Positions 1 through 8,368 are shown, numbered from the stretch's first letter. The stretch: 64,000 nt of DNA from an uncultured Hyphomonadaceae bacterium (GCA_913057945.1 CAJXOF010000016.1:24292-88291); one strand, 5' to 3'. Notes: generated by a model from the letters alone, not told the origin. Made by a program: numbers and translations.

Positions 1-7
1 GAGCCGC

Positions 8-730
8 ATGAGGACGTTGAAGGGCCGTTTGTACGATAGATGGCAGCGGACATTTGGTCGGCACGCAGTTCGTGACCCAAGACCTATTGCGGCGGAGTCT
101 CCATATACATTCTTTATTCCAAGTGAGGATCGGCTGGCAGCAATCGAGCCGGGCGATCACGTCAAAATAATTATCGCCAGCATCCCTGCTGGGCGAAGAT
201 ATGACGCTGAACGCTTATGGCTGGAAGTTACCGACGCATCTGGCGATGACATGATCGGAAATCTGGACAATGATCCCTCAGACATTCCGCAGCTTCGTTC
301 GGGGGACAGTATCCGGTTCAAACGCTGGCACGTGATTGACTACATCTGGCTGGATCAGGCGAAAGAAGAACGCTTTCCTGTTATTGCCAGCAAGCAGAAA
401 TGGGAACGATGCCTCGTTGACCGTCAGGTTCTGGATGGAACTGCGCGCATCGGTTTCCTCTACAGGGAAGAACCCGATATGACGCGAGAGGGCGACAAGT
501 ATCCCGACAGCGGATGGCGGATACGGGCGGATGTCCACCAATTGTCGGATGAGGAGTACAGCAATCCCGCTTCCGACTATATCGCGATTGGAAAAGTCCT
601 GAACAAGGACGACAGCTGGCTGCACCTAATCGATGCACCCGTCGGGAGCGCTTACCTCCGTGACCCTGACACGGGTGAGTTCGAGAAAACCGAATTCACT
701 GCAGGTGATGGGGATGGAGACGTGTCTTGA
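8..730 (+). CDS. DUF2314-DUF2185 (Imm33-like) protein, possibly 5'-truncated
   Basis: Unknown cytoplasmic protein that resembles immunity proteins. Residues 45-115 look like DUF2314, with a W-x-E-V pattern, a GNLDNDP turn and a G-D-x-I-x-F strand. Residues 122-225 look like DUF2185 (Imm33), with GFLYREEPD at 149-157, DSGWR at 167-171 and PVGSAYLRD at 211-219. Both families occur in polymorphic-toxin immunity loci, so an immunity role is an inference. No toxin gene is visible downstream. The frame is open to the window edge, so the true start may lie outside the window. Its base composition is less GC-rich than the housekeeping genes, consistent with an accessory origin. Confidence 0.75.
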   Translation: MRTLKGRLYDRWQRTFGRHAVRDPRPIAAESPYTFFIPSEDRLAAIEPGDHVKIIIASIPAGRRYDAERLWLEVTDASGDDMIGNLDNDPSDIPQLRSGDSIRFKRWHVIDYIWLDQAKEERFPVIASKQKWERCLVDRQVLDGTARIGFLYREEPDMTREGDKYPDSGWRIRADVHQLSDEEYSNPASDYIAIGKVLNKDDSWLHLIDAPVGSAYLRDPDTGEFEKTEFTAGDGDGDVS

Positions 731-791
731 AGACTGTTACAGCAAGCCTGAGCGACACGATTGTCACAAGGGATCCAAGGGAGAAATACAA

Positions 792-1169
792 ATGTTCAGT
801 CACGTCATGGTCGGCACGAACGATCTGGAAAAATCAAAGAAATTCTACGACGCGCTCTTCAAGTCGCTGGGCGGCCGGGAGGCGATTGTCGATCCGAAAG
901 GGCGGCTGATCTATCTCCACAATGGCGGGACGTTCCTTGTCACGCCGCCGATTGATGGCGAGCCGGCCTGTCATGCCAATGGCGGCACGATCGGCTTTGC
1001 GGTCGACAGCACTGAACAGGCCGATGCCTGGCACAAGGCCGGACTCGAAGCAGGCGGCAAGGCCATCGAAGACCCTCCGGGCTGGCGCGAAGGGGGCGGC
1101 ATGAAGCTCTATCTCGCCTATCTGCGCGATCCGGACGGCAACAAGATCTGCACCATGTTGCGCGGCTAA
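792..1169 (+). CDS. VOC (glyoxalase/bleomycin-resistance fold) family protein
   Basis: A 125-residue single-domain vicinal-oxygen-chelate protein. It opens with the usual FSHVMVGTNDLEKSKKFY first strand and helix, and ends with the Y-x-RDPDGNKI strand typical of glyoxalase-like proteins. The substrate cannot be told from the sequence; such proteins are lyases, dioxygenases or binding proteins. The start at 792 is preferred because GGGAGAA lies just upstream, whereas a longer open frame from 633 overlaps the previous gene and has no family match. An intrinsic terminator follows the stop. Confidence 0.85.
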   Translation: MFSHVMVGTNDLEKSKKFYDALFKSLGGREAIVDPKGRLIYLHNGGTFLVTPPIDGEPACHANGGTIGFAVDSTEQADAWHKAGLEAGGKAIEDPPGWREGGGMKLYLAYLRDPDGNKICTMLRG

Positions 1170-1192
1170 ATCCGCCAATCTGATCGACCTTC

Positions 1193-1225
1193 AAGGGCGG
1201 CGCGCTTAGCGTCGCCCTTTTTGTT
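1193..1225 (+). terminator. Rho-independent terminator after the VOC gene
   Basis: AAGGGCG and CGCCCTT form the outer stem, with further inner pairing (CGC/GCG) around a GCTTA loop. The T-rich tail TTTTTGTT follows directly. It lies 23 bases after the VOC stop codon and points the same way. Confidence 0.85.
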
Positions 1226-1281
1226 GGTTTTACAGGCCGGAAATTCGCTGCGCGGGGTCGATTTCTGTCTCAAAGCGGGTA

Positions 1282-1611
1282 ATGCTCGCGCCCATGACCG
1301 AGTTTACCCACTACACGCTGATCGCCGATGGGCACGTGTTCGAGCCGAACGCGGAATACGCCACCGAGATCGGCCCCTGCATCATGGGCATGAAGGTCTG
1401 GGCTGCCGATGCGGACCAGGCCGCCGACATGATCGTCGTGATCGGCAAGCGGCTCGGCTTCAAGGCCGATGGCGAGTTGCAGGTCTTCGTGACCGAGGGC
1501 GAAGTGCCGGCGGAAGACCAGCCCTTCGGCTATGATGTTCAGTTCACGACCTATGCTGACATCGAAGACGAAGACATGATTGAAGACGACAGTCCGAAAT
1601 GGATTCATTGA
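1282..1611 (+). CDS. Conserved hypothetical protein, acidic C-terminus
   Basis: A 109-residue soluble acidic protein that I do not recognise. It has no signal peptide or membrane segment. The last 20 residues are rich in Asp and Glu (EDEDMIEDDS). A second start at 1294 (MTEFTHYTL) is equally plausible; neither has a strong ribosome-binding site. The stop lies 14 bases before the next gene (RidA-like), so the two are probably cotranscribed. Codon use and GC content match the surrounding core genes, which supports a real gene. Confidence 0.65.
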   Translation: MLAPMTEFTHYTLIADGHVFEPNAEYATEIGPCIMGMKVWAADADQAADMIVVIGKRLGFKADGELQVFVTEGEVPAEDQPFGYDVQFTTYADIEDEDMIEDDSPKWIH

Positions 1612-1625
1612 GACAGGGGAAGATC

Positions 1626-2105
1626 ATGATCAGGACGTATGCTATTGCGGCGGGCGCCGTCGCCATATGCCTGACTGGCTGTGTTGCGATGGATGTGCAG
1701 GACGTCCAGGTGAACACGTCGCCTGAAGTGACCCATTATGCCGGGATCACGAAGGCGGGTACCGATCTGCCCTTTTCCAAGGCAGTCAGGGTTGGCGACA
1801 TGATCTATCTGTCCGGCGAACTGGGCATTGATCCGGAAACAAATGAATTGGCGCCGGGCGGGGCTGGCCCGGAAACACGCATGATCTTCAAGAACATCAC
1901 CCGCACGCTGGCTGAATTCGATGCGGATCTGTCGGACGTAGTGAAGTGTTCTGTCTTTCTCGGAGACATGGCTGCCTATGGCGAGATGAACGCCGCCTAT
2001 GATGCGGCGCTGCCCGATCCGAAACCAGCGCGTTCGACGCTTGGCGCCAATGGGCTGGCCCTCGGCGCGGCGGTCGAGATCGAGTGCTTCGCCGTCGCGC
2101 CCTGA
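1626..2105 (+). CDS. RidA-family protein exported as a lipoprotein
   Basis: RidA/YjgF proteins hydrolyse reactive enamine/imine intermediates. Here a roughly 130-residue RidA domain follows a lipoprotein signal (MIRTYAIAAGAVAICLTGC, lipobox Cys19), so it should be membrane-anchored outside the cytoplasm. The domain shows the family landmarks: AVRVGDMIYLSGELG, the KNITRTL helix, and KPARSTLGANGLALGAAVEIECFA, whose Arg matches the substrate-binding Arg of RidA. The start at 1626 gives a proper signal peptide and sits after AGGGGAAG. Most RidA proteins are cytosolic, so the export signal is the odd feature. Confidence 0.85.
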   Translation: MIRTYAIAAGAVAICLTGCVAMDVQDVQVNTSPEVTHYAGITKAGTDLPFSKAVRVGDMIYLSGELGIDPETNELAPGGAGPETRMIFKNITRTLAEFDADLSDVVKCSVFLGDMAAYGEMNAAYDAALPDPKPARSTLGANGLALGAAVEIECFAVAP

Positions 2106-2111
2106 GCGCGG

Positions 2112-3203
2112 TCAGGCCAGCGCGAGGCGGTAATCTGACCGCACCAGACGGGCGGGCAGGCTGAAGTCCTTCAGTGCGCTGCCACGCACACGTTCCAGCA
2201 GATCATCGGCGCGGGTGAGCGCATCGCCCTCCAAAGCCTCGTAGGCATCCAGCGCCGCCTGTAGCCGCCAGAGCGGGAAGGTGCGCGCCGCCGCCGGGCC
2301 TTGCGTGTCCTCAATGTCGATCTCGATCTGGCCCACAGCGCGCGGCACATGTGTGCCGGGCGAGGCGGTCTCGGCCCAGTTTGCAAACAGTTGCGCGGTC
2401 TGGTGCAGGGCCGGGAATTGCTCGCGCATCTGGCGGGCGAGGATCGGCACCAGCGTGACCGGGATTTCGTCGCCTGCGAGCAGCTCGCCCTGCGGCGGCG
2501 AGCCCGCCTTCACGCGTTCGACCCATTCGGCGACTTTCGGCGCATAGCGCCTCATCAAATCGCCTGAGGCGGGGTCGCGATAGAGGTGGGCATAGAGCGG
2601 GCCGTACAGGGCGAAATCGGCCAGCGTGGCGCGGCCGCCCAGCGCATAGGGATGCACTTCCAGATGCGCGGAGAATTCGCGCAGGAAGGCCTCATAGCTT
2701 TGCTCGATGGCGGGGGCTGTGGTCGGCGAGACGCCGAGCGGGGGCAGGGCGCCCTTGAAGCGCTCGCCATTGCGCTTGCCGATGTCGTATTGCTCTGGTG
2801 CGGGGCGGTCCGGGGCCGAGATCGCGCCAAACTCCTGATAGGCCCAGTCCTCATTATAGTTCCAGCGATAGTGCATGGCCGGGATGACGAGCCATTCGTC
2901 GGCGTATAGCTGCAGCAGCTGGGCGACAAAGGCCTGCACAGGGCCTTCCGGGATGGCGGGCGGGGAGAGTCCTTCGGCGGCTTCAACATGGCTGATGATG
3001 TCGGTCGTGTCCTGCACGATCTCGCCTTCGGGGGTCTTCATCACCGGGATCACGGGCCAGCCGACATTCGGCAGGATGATGTCGCGATAGACCTGCTGGG
3101 TCGCGACCACTTCGGTATAGTCGACGCCGCGCCAGTCGAGATAGGCGCGCGCCTTGCCGGTGTAATAGCTGACGTCCGCGCCGTACAAGGTGTAGCCGGG
3201 CAT
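2112..3203 (-). CDS. Glutathione S-transferase family protein, long form
   Basis: The N-terminal 80 residues form a GST thioredoxin-like domain (YTLYGADVSYYTGKARAYLDWRG, then a PVIPVMKTPEGEIVQDTTDI motif like the glutathione-gamma-Glu site). The rest is a helical GST C-terminal domain with an extra ~120-residue extension, making 363 residues against the usual 200-230. The start at 3203 follows GGAGGATCT at ideal spacing; a 21-residue longer frame has no such site. The substrate is unknown. It runs convergently into the RidA gene, leaving six bases between stops. Confidence 0.85.
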   Translation of the reverse strand: MPGYTLYGADVSYYTGKARAYLDWRGVDYTEVVATQQVYRDIILPNVGWPVIPVMKTPEGEIVQDTTDIISHVEAAEGLSPPAIPEGPVQAFVAQLLQLYADEWLVIPAMHYRWNYNEDWAYQEFGAISAPDRPAPEQYDIGKRNGERFKGALPPLGVSPTTAPAIEQSYEAFLREFSAHLEVHPYALGGRATLADFALYGPLYAHLYRDPASGDLMRRYAPKVAEWVERVKAGSPPQGELLAGDEIPVTLVPILARQMREQFPALHQTAQLFANWAETASPGTHVPRAVGQIEIDIEDTQGPAAARTFPLWRLQAALDAYEALEGDALTRADDLLERVRGSALKDFSLPARLVRSDYRLALA

Positions 3204-3370
3204 AGATCCTCCGAAGGGTTGGGTGAGCCGTTCAACGTATCTGGCGCAGCGGCAGGAGGCTGGCAAGCCTGACCTCGGGCGATGAGGCCCTTGGCAAGCC
3301 CTTGTCCTGCACGCCTAACCGGGCCACATCAGTCAGGTCTCTTTCATCCCAACCGACAGGACTTCAGCAC

Positions 3371-4213
3371 ATGACCCTTACCCAGGTATCCGCATGGCAA
3401 TCCTTTGGCGGCATGCTGTCCGTGCATGACCATGACAGCGCGCTGCAGAATTGCACGATGCGGTTCGCGGTCTACACGCCGTCGCAGGCGAACCCGGAAA
3501 AGGTGCCGGTGCTGTGGTATCTCTCCGGCCTGACGTGCAGCTGGGCGAATGTGATGGAGAAATCGGGGCTGCAACGCGCTGCCTCCAAGCATGGCATCAT
3601 GATCATTGCGCCGGATACGAGCCCGCGCGGCGATGACGTGCCGGATGATGATTCCTACGATCTGGGGCAAGGCGCCGGCTTCTACCTGACGGCTACGCAA
3701 GAGCCGTGGGCAAAACATTACAAGATGGACCAGTACATCACTGATGAGCTGCCGAAAGTGATCGCGGAGCACTTCCCCTATGCGGACATGGACCGGCAGG
3801 GCATCTTTGGCCATTCCATGGGCGGGCATGGCGCGATCACGCTGCACCTCAAGCATCCTAAAACCTACAAATCCTGCTCGGCCTTCAGCCCGATCACCAG
3901 CCCCGCGCAGGTGCCGTGGGGCCAGAAGGCGTTTGCCGCCTATCTCGGTGACCCGTCCGTGGCCTGGGAACAGTATGACGCGACCGAACTGGTCAAGGAG
4001 CGCCAGACCAAGGCGACGATCCTCGTGGATACGGGAACGGCGGACACTTTCCTTGAGCGGGAGCTGAAGCCGGAAATCTTTACCGAGGCCTGTGAGAAGC
4101 ACGGCCAGCGGCTCGATTACAATCTGCGCGACGGCTATGGCCACGATTACTATTTCATCGCGACCTATATGGACGAACATATCGCCCATCATGCGCGGGC
4201 GCTGGGGGCCTAG
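3371..4213 (+). CDS. fghA: S-formylglutathione hydrolase
   Basis: Hydrolyses S-formylglutathione to formate and glutathione, the second step of glutathione-dependent formaldehyde detoxification. At 280 residues it has the normal length of this esterase-D family. It shows the conserved LSGLTCSWAN oxyanion region, the nucleophile elbow GHSMGGHGA with Ser149, a DTGTAD loop with the likely acid, and the C-terminal GYGHDYYF with the catalytic His. The start at 3371 (MTLTQVSAW) matches family N-termini. The glutathione-dependent formaldehyde dehydrogenase partner is not in the window. Confidence 0.95.
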   Translation: MTLTQVSAWQSFGGMLSVHDHDSALQNCTMRFAVYTPSQANPEKVPVLWYLSGLTCSWANVMEKSGLQRAASKHGIMIIAPDTSPRGDDVPDDDSYDLGQGAGFYLTATQEPWAKHYKMDQYITDELPKVIAEHFPYADMDRQGIFGHSMGGHGAITLHLKHPKTYKSCSAFSPITSPAQVPWGQKAFAAYLGDPSVAWEQYDATELVKERQTKATILVDTGTADTFLERELKPEIFTEACEKHGQRLDYNLRDGYGHDYYFIATYMDEHIAHHARALGA

Positions 4214-4233
4214 GTGCCGTACGGCATCCCCGG

Positions 4234-4431
4234 TTAAACGTGTTCAGCTTCCAGGAAGGAAATCAGGCCGTCCAGATCCTCGCGAACCAATAGGCTGGAT
4301 ATTTCGCTGTCGCCCCCAAATTCCAGCCACGTGCCGGCTTCGTCGTGGGGACGCAGCATGCGCACATGCTCAATGTTCACCACGCGCACTTTGTTATTGT
4401 TTTTCTGATGCAGGACCAAGAATTCAGCCAT
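4234..4431 (-). CDS. Small conserved hypothetical protein (65 aa)
   Basis: A 65-residue acidic protein with no signal, membrane helix or motif I can assign. A GGAG and a GGAAA sequence precede the ATG. It lies between the convergent end of fghA and the 3' end of hemN, in the same direction as hemN. The C-terminal half (LLVREDLDGLISFLEAEHV) reads as an amphipathic helix. Real-gene status rests on the ribosome-binding site and coding-like composition only. Confidence 0.55.
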   Translation of the reverse strand: MAEFLVLHQKNNNKVRVVNIEHVRMLRPHDEAGTWLEFGGDSEISSLLVREDLDGLISFLEAEHV

Positions 4432-4516
4432 GGGATTTCCGCTCCGGGTTATTCAGCCTGCGTGTAACACCAGATCACGTATCTGCAAGTGACACCGCTT
4501 GCCCAGACGCGCTGGA

Positions 4517-5866
4517 CTAGACCGCCTTGGCGTGACGCCGGGGCGTGGGCTTGTAGCGACCGTCAAAACATTGGGCGACCGTGCGCAGGAAGAGGCGGGC
4601 CTCTGGCGGTACACGGATGAGGCTGCCGTCGATCTGGCACAGGCCCGCAGACTGGAGGAAGCGCGCCGTTTCCAGCGCGTCGGCGAGGCTGCCCCGCGCG
4701 GCGTTCATCTCGTCGCAGACCGCGTCCACATCCACTTCCATCTGGCACATCAGCGTCTCAATGGCGCGGGCGCGCAAGCGGTCATCCTCGGTCAGCACAA
4801 CGCCGCGCTCGACCGGCAGGCGCCCGTCTTCGATGGTGGCGCGCCAAGCGGTGCGCTCCTTGAAGTTCTGGACATAACCGTTTGAAAACTGGGAGATTGA
4901 TGTGCTGCCGATGCCGATGAGGGTCATGCACGGATCGTCCGTATAGCCCTGGAAATTCCGATGCAGTGTCTTGGTGCGGGCGGCGAGGGTGAGGCTGTCA
5001 TCCGCGCGGGCGAAGTGATCGAGCCCAATGGCGTGGTAGCCGGCAAGTTCCAGTGTGCGGGCGCCGGCAAGGGCCTGGTCAAAGCGGGCTTCAAGGCCGG
5101 GCAGGGCGTCTTCGTCGATCGCCGCCTGGTGCTTGGCGAACCACGGCACATGTGCATAGCCGAAGAGGGAGATGCGGGCGGCGCCCATCTCGGCGGCGAA
5201 ATGAGCCGCCTCCTCGACATCGCTCACGGTCTGGTCGGGCAGGCCGTACATCAGGTCCATGTTTATGGCGCGGATGCCTGCCGCCTGAAGCCGTTCGATG
5301 CCTTCGCTGAGCAGGAATTTCGGCTGGATGCGGCCCACGGCTTCCTGAACTTTGGGCGACAGGGTTTGGACCCCAAAGCTGACGCGGGTGACGCCCGAGG
5401 TCGCCATCGCGTCGATGAAATCCGGTGTCAGGCCGCGCGGGTCGATCTCGACAGCAATCTCCGCGCCGGGGCGCAGACCGAAGGCGCGACAGGCATGGGC
5501 GACAAGGTCCTTGAAGTCGTCCGCTGACAGGGCATTGGGAGAGCCGCCACCGAAATGGAGGTGCGCCATGCCGGTGTGCGGTCCGACCGATGCGGCCCAG
5601 AGGTCGATTTCGCGGTGGAGCGTCTCCAGATAGGCGGCAATACGGGTGTAGCCGTTCGGTACGCTGGTCGCGCAGCCGCAATAGAAGCAGAGCTTCTCGC
5701 AGAAGGGCACATGGATATAGACCGAGATGGGCTTGTCCGGCGCCGTCTGGCTGGCCCAGAGGCGCGCCTCGCGCTCGGCGACCTGCGGTGTGAAGTCGGC
5801 CGCTGTGGGATAGCTGGTGTAGCGCGGGACGGGGCGCGACGCGAAGGGAATCCATGCCTGTTTCAT
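4517..5866 (-). CDS. hemN: Oxygen-independent coproporphyrinogen III oxidase
   Basis: Radical-SAM enzyme converting coproporphyrinogen III to protoporphyrinogen IX without oxygen, in haem synthesis. The 449-residue length fits HemN. It starts with the HemN-specific PRYTSYPTA segment and has the FeS motif HVPFCEKLCFYCGCAT (C-x3-C-x2-C plus the extra Cys), GGGSPN and the C-terminal HemN winged region. The start is set at 5866 (MKQAWIPF); an upstream ATG adds six residues without family support. No clear FNR/Anr-type box was found upstream. Confidence 0.95.
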   Translation of the reverse strand: MKQAWIPFASRPVPRYTSYPTAADFTPQVAEREARLWASQTAPDKPISVYIHVPFCEKLCFYCGCATSVPNGYTRIAAYLETLHREIDLWAASVGPHTGMAHLHFGGGSPNALSADDFKDLVAHACRAFGLRPGAEIAVEIDPRGLTPDFIDAMATSGVTRVSFGVQTLSPKVQEAVGRIQPKFLLSEGIERLQAAGIRAINMDLMYGLPDQTVSDVEEAAHFAAEMGAARISLFGYAHVPWFAKHQAAIDEDALPGLEARFDQALAGARTLELAGYHAIGLDHFARADDSLTLAARTKTLHRNFQGYTDDPCMTLIGIGSTSISQFSNGYVQNFKERTAWRATIEDGRLPVERGVVLTEDDRLRARAIETLMCQMEVDVDAVCDEMNAARGSLADALETARFLQSAGLCQIDGSLIRVPPEARLFLRTVAQCFDGRYKPTPRRHAKAV

Positions 5867-5985
5867 GGCGCGAATCCCTACCAATTCTGCGGGCGCGGCG
5901 GACTACGGAGATTCCCCTAACCCACATGCGGCTCGACGTCGCTGGCGGCACCGCCTAGTGTCGGCCTCATTCAGAGGAGGTGTCC

Positions 5986-6501
5986 ATGATCCGATCGAGT
6001 GTTTTCGCTGCTGCGGCCTTGTTGCTGGCCGGACCTGCCCTGGCGGGGCCCGACGATTTCAAATCCGGTCCGGCGATCCCGGCTTTCGGGAATGTGGCCA
6101 ACGTGCCGGACGCCGAGCGCCTGTCCAAGGACGCCGTGTTCAAGATCGCGTTCGACACGTCGGTGCCGGCCGAACCCGGCAAGGTGAACCGGACTCTGGA
6201 AAGCGCGGCGCGTTTCCTGAACATGCATGAAGCGGTCGGCATTCCGGCGAGCAATATCAAGCTGGCGGTGGTCGTGCATGGCGGGGCCTCGGCCGATCTC
6301 GTGGCGGGACAGGGCAACGCGAATGCGCCGCTGATCGCCGCGCTGCTCAAGCATCGTGTCCGGATCATCCTGTGTGGCCAGACGGCGGCCTATCGCGACA
6401 TCAAGAAGGCGGACCTGGTGCCCGGTGTGGAAATGGCGCTGTCGGCCATGACGGCGCATGCACAGCTGCAACAAACGGGATATACGCTGAACCCGTTCTA
6501 G
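5986..6501 (+). CDS. Exported DsrE/DsrF-like family protein
   Basis: A 171-residue protein with a clear Sec signal peptide (MIRSSVFAAAALLLAGPALA, cleavage near residue 20). The DsrE-like fold follows: IKLAVVVHGGASADLV, a VRIILCGQTAAYR stretch with one Cys in the usual sulfur-relay position, and a closing ALSAMTAHAQLQQTGYTLNPF. Periplasmic DsrE-like proteins are common in Proteobacteria, but their function is not settled. AGAGGAGG at 5973-5980 fixes the ATG at 5986 over the GTG at 5980. Its stop is three bases from the convergent resolvase-like gene. Confidence 0.85.
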   Translation: MIRSSVFAAAALLLAGPALAGPDDFKSGPAIPAFGNVANVPDAERLSKDAVFKIAFDTSVPAEPGKVNRTLESAARFLNMHEAVGIPASNIKLAVVVHGGASADLVAGQGNANAPLIAALLKHRVRIILCGQTAAYRDIKKADLVPGVEMALSAMTAHAQLQQTGYTLNPF

Positions 6502-6504
6502 GGG

Positions 6505-6867
6505 TCAGTCCATCGCCTCGGCCTTGAGCCAGATGCCTTCGCGCTCGCCGACGCGGCGCTCGACCAGCAGGCGGGCAACCTGGTGGTCATCCTCGAAGAC
6601 ATTGCCGGTCAGGCTGTCGAGCAGGGCCTTGGCGAGATTGTCGAGATCCATCCAGGGCGCATCGCCGGTATATTCCATCATGATGTGAACGGAATAATCG
6701 CCATAGCCCGGCCGCAGGGGCGGGAACTCCTTGCGGAAGAATTCCTTGAGCAGCGTCTTGTAGTATTTCGCCTGCGTCGTCAGGCCGTGACAACGCACTT
6801 CCAGCGCACCCTCATCCGTGATGCGCGCGCGGACTTTTCCGGCGGTGATCCAGTCGGCCAGACTCAT
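6505..6867 (-). CDS. RusA-like crossover junction endodeoxyribonuclease
   Basis: RusA-type nucleases resolve Holliday junctions with a cluster of acidic residues. This 120-residue protein has the family core MDLDNLAKALLDSLTG (Asp74, Asp76, Asn77, Lys80, Asp84) followed by VFEDDHQV (Asp93/Asp94), matching the metal-binding aspartates and lysine of RusA. Length is normal. RusA genes are usually in phages, yet no phage genes lie nearby. The start overlaps the stop of the upstream gene by four bases (ATGA), so translation is probably coupled. Activity is inferred from motifs only. Confidence 0.75.
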   Translation of the reverse strand: MSLADWITAGKVRARITDEGALEVRCHGLTTQAKYYKTLLKEFFRKEFPPLRPGYGDYSVHIMMEYTGDAPWMDLDNLAKALLDSLTGNVFEDDHQVARLLVERRVGEREGIWLKAEAMD

Positions 6868-7175
6868 CCCCGCATCCGATGGCGGGATTGCATGCGGGCC
6901 TCGATGGCCTCCTTGGAAGCTTTGAGGCCGAGGCCGGTCTGTTCGCGGAGCAGCTTGATGGCGAGCAGCTTCTTGCGGTCATCAATGGCGCGGTCGATCT
7001 CGGCCCAGCAGGTCTTGCTGACAGTCGTAAGCGCCTCGTCGACCTGCGCCTCGGTCAGGATGGGCGGCGACAGGGAATTGATCCCGATTCCGCGCACAAG
7101 GAAGCCGAGCAAAAAGGCAATCGCGACCAGGAACAGCGTGGCCGGTTGCGTGAGGGCATGAAGCAGGGCGTCCAA
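6864..7175 (-). CDS. Membrane-anchored protein with L7/L12-CTD-like tail
   Basis: About 103 residues from a proposed TTG start at 7175, which sits about 10 bases after AGGAACGG. A 102-codon-upstream ATG is not needed: the frame is open to 7277, but that extension is basic, low in structure and runs towards the divergent promoter. The protein has one membrane helix (ATLFLVAIAFLLGFLVRGIGI) and ends in a KLLAIKLLREQTGLGLKASKEAIEA segment. That segment closely resembles the C-terminal domain of ribosomal protein L7/L12, the factor-binding part. It is coupled to the RusA-like gene. Function is unknown; the start is uncertain. Confidence 0.6.
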   Translation of the reverse strand: MDALLHALTQPATLFLVAIAFLLGFLVRGIGINSLSPPILTEAQVDEALTTVSKTCWAEIDRAIDDRKKLLAIKLLREQTGLGLKASKEAIEARMQSRHRMRG

Positions 7176-7307
7176 AGGGATTTTTCCGTTCCTGTTTTCT
7201 GCGCGGCGCCACGGGCTTTTCTGCGCGGTGCGACCGGCATTTTGCTTGCCTCGAAGGTCCTGTGTGGCACAAATCATTTCCAGTGTGCAAACAGAAGGAG
7301 ACGGGGA

Positions 7308-8282
7308 ATGCGCGGGTCTTTCCTTTACGCGGTCATCACTGGCCTGGTTTTCCTTGGAATGTCCGGCCCCGCCTCGGCGCGGGACGGCCAGTCAGACTAT
7401 TATGGGGCGCTGGGCGCCAAAAGTGAGGGGCGGGGCCAGGATGCGTTTGCCCTTTATGACCGGGCCTGTTCCAGCGGCTATCTTGCAGGCTGCATGGGCG
7501 CGGCGGGCATGCTGGCCGATGGGGACGGAATCGCGATGGATCAGGCGCGGGCGCGCCAGTATTTCCAGACCGCGTGCAATGGTCAGCACAAGGTTGCCTG
7601 CAACTGGCTGGGCGACATGCTGTTGGCCGGAGAGGGCGGCACGGTCGATGCGGCAGGCGCACGCGCCCTGTATGCGCGCGGCTGTTCGCTGGGCCATGCG
7701 GCCTCCTGTGTCGAAGGCGGCGAATTGATCGAGTTCGGCAAGGGCGGACCGAAAAGTGTTTCAGATGCCCTGAATGCCTATCGCAAAGGGTGTGAGAGCG
7801 GAGATCCGCGCGGATGCAACCTGGCCGGCGTGGTTCTGGAGAGCGACGCAGGCGGAGCGGACATGGCGGCGGCGCGGGGCTATTTCGAACAGGCCTGCCA
7901 GGGCGCCTATTACAATGGCTGCGCCAATTTCGGAAAATATCTCCAGAACGGGAACGGCGGGCCCAAGGATACCGTCCGGGCGCGCGAAGTCTATCGCATG
8001 GGGTGTGGGCGCATCATCACCAACCTGTCGTCCTGCTACCGGCTGGGCGCGATCCTGCTGACGCAGGAAGGCGGCCCGCGCGATCCTTTCAAGGGGGCGG
8101 ACGCCCTGGAAAAAGTGTGCACCTCGCAGCAATCGGGCCACCGGACCTTCAAGGCAAATGCCTGCTACACGCTGGGCGCAATGTTCGAGACTGAATTCAG
8201 CAACGCCGACCCGGCGCTGGCCGTCGAGTTCTATGCGATGGCGTGCGGGTATGGTCACACGGGCGAACGCTGCGGCGGATAG
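7308..8282 (+). CDS. Exported Sel1-like repeat protein
   Basis: A 324-residue periplasmic solenoid protein. A signal peptide (residues 1-26, cleaved after GPASA) is followed by about seven Sel1-like repeats of 36-40 residues, each with the A-x2-Y-x2-A-C and G-C-x-x-x-G pattern. Cys recurs at a fixed place in each repeat, as in Hcp-type (Helicobacter cysteine-rich) proteins where paired cysteines form disulfides. GGAG upstream and the signal peptide place the start at 7308; the longer open frame from 6879 would read through the divergent genes. It is probably a scaffold for protein-protein contact; no partner is indicated. Confidence 0.85.
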   Translation: MRGSFLYAVITGLVFLGMSGPASARDGQSDYYGALGAKSEGRGQDAFALYDRACSSGYLAGCMGAAGMLADGDGIAMDQARARQYFQTACNGQHKVACNWLGDMLLAGEGGTVDAAGARALYARGCSLGHAASCVEGGELIEFGKGGPKSVSDALNAYRKGCESGDPRGCNLAGVVLESDAGGADMAAARGYFEQACQGAYYNGCANFGKYLQNGNGGPKDTVRAREVYRMGCGRIITNLSSCYRLGAILLTQEGGPRDPFKGADALEKVCTSQQSGHRTFKANACYTLGAMFETEFSNADPALAVEFYAMACGYGHTGERCGG

Positions 8283-8368
8283 GACCATCCTCGCCCCGGC
8301 ACCTTGTCATGCGCGCACACTGGGCTAAACCCGGCCCGAACGCTCTCCATGCATGAGGATACCAGACG

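Noticed and set aside
4215..4226. 12-bp palindrome TGCCGTACGGCA after fghA
   Set aside because: Too short and too close to the stop, with no T-run and no loop; not supported as a terminator or operator.
6879..7307. A longer start for the Sel1 protein, adding 143 residues
   Set aside because: It would read through the divergent RusA-like and L7/L12-like genes and lacks family support. The signal peptide from 7308 decides the start.
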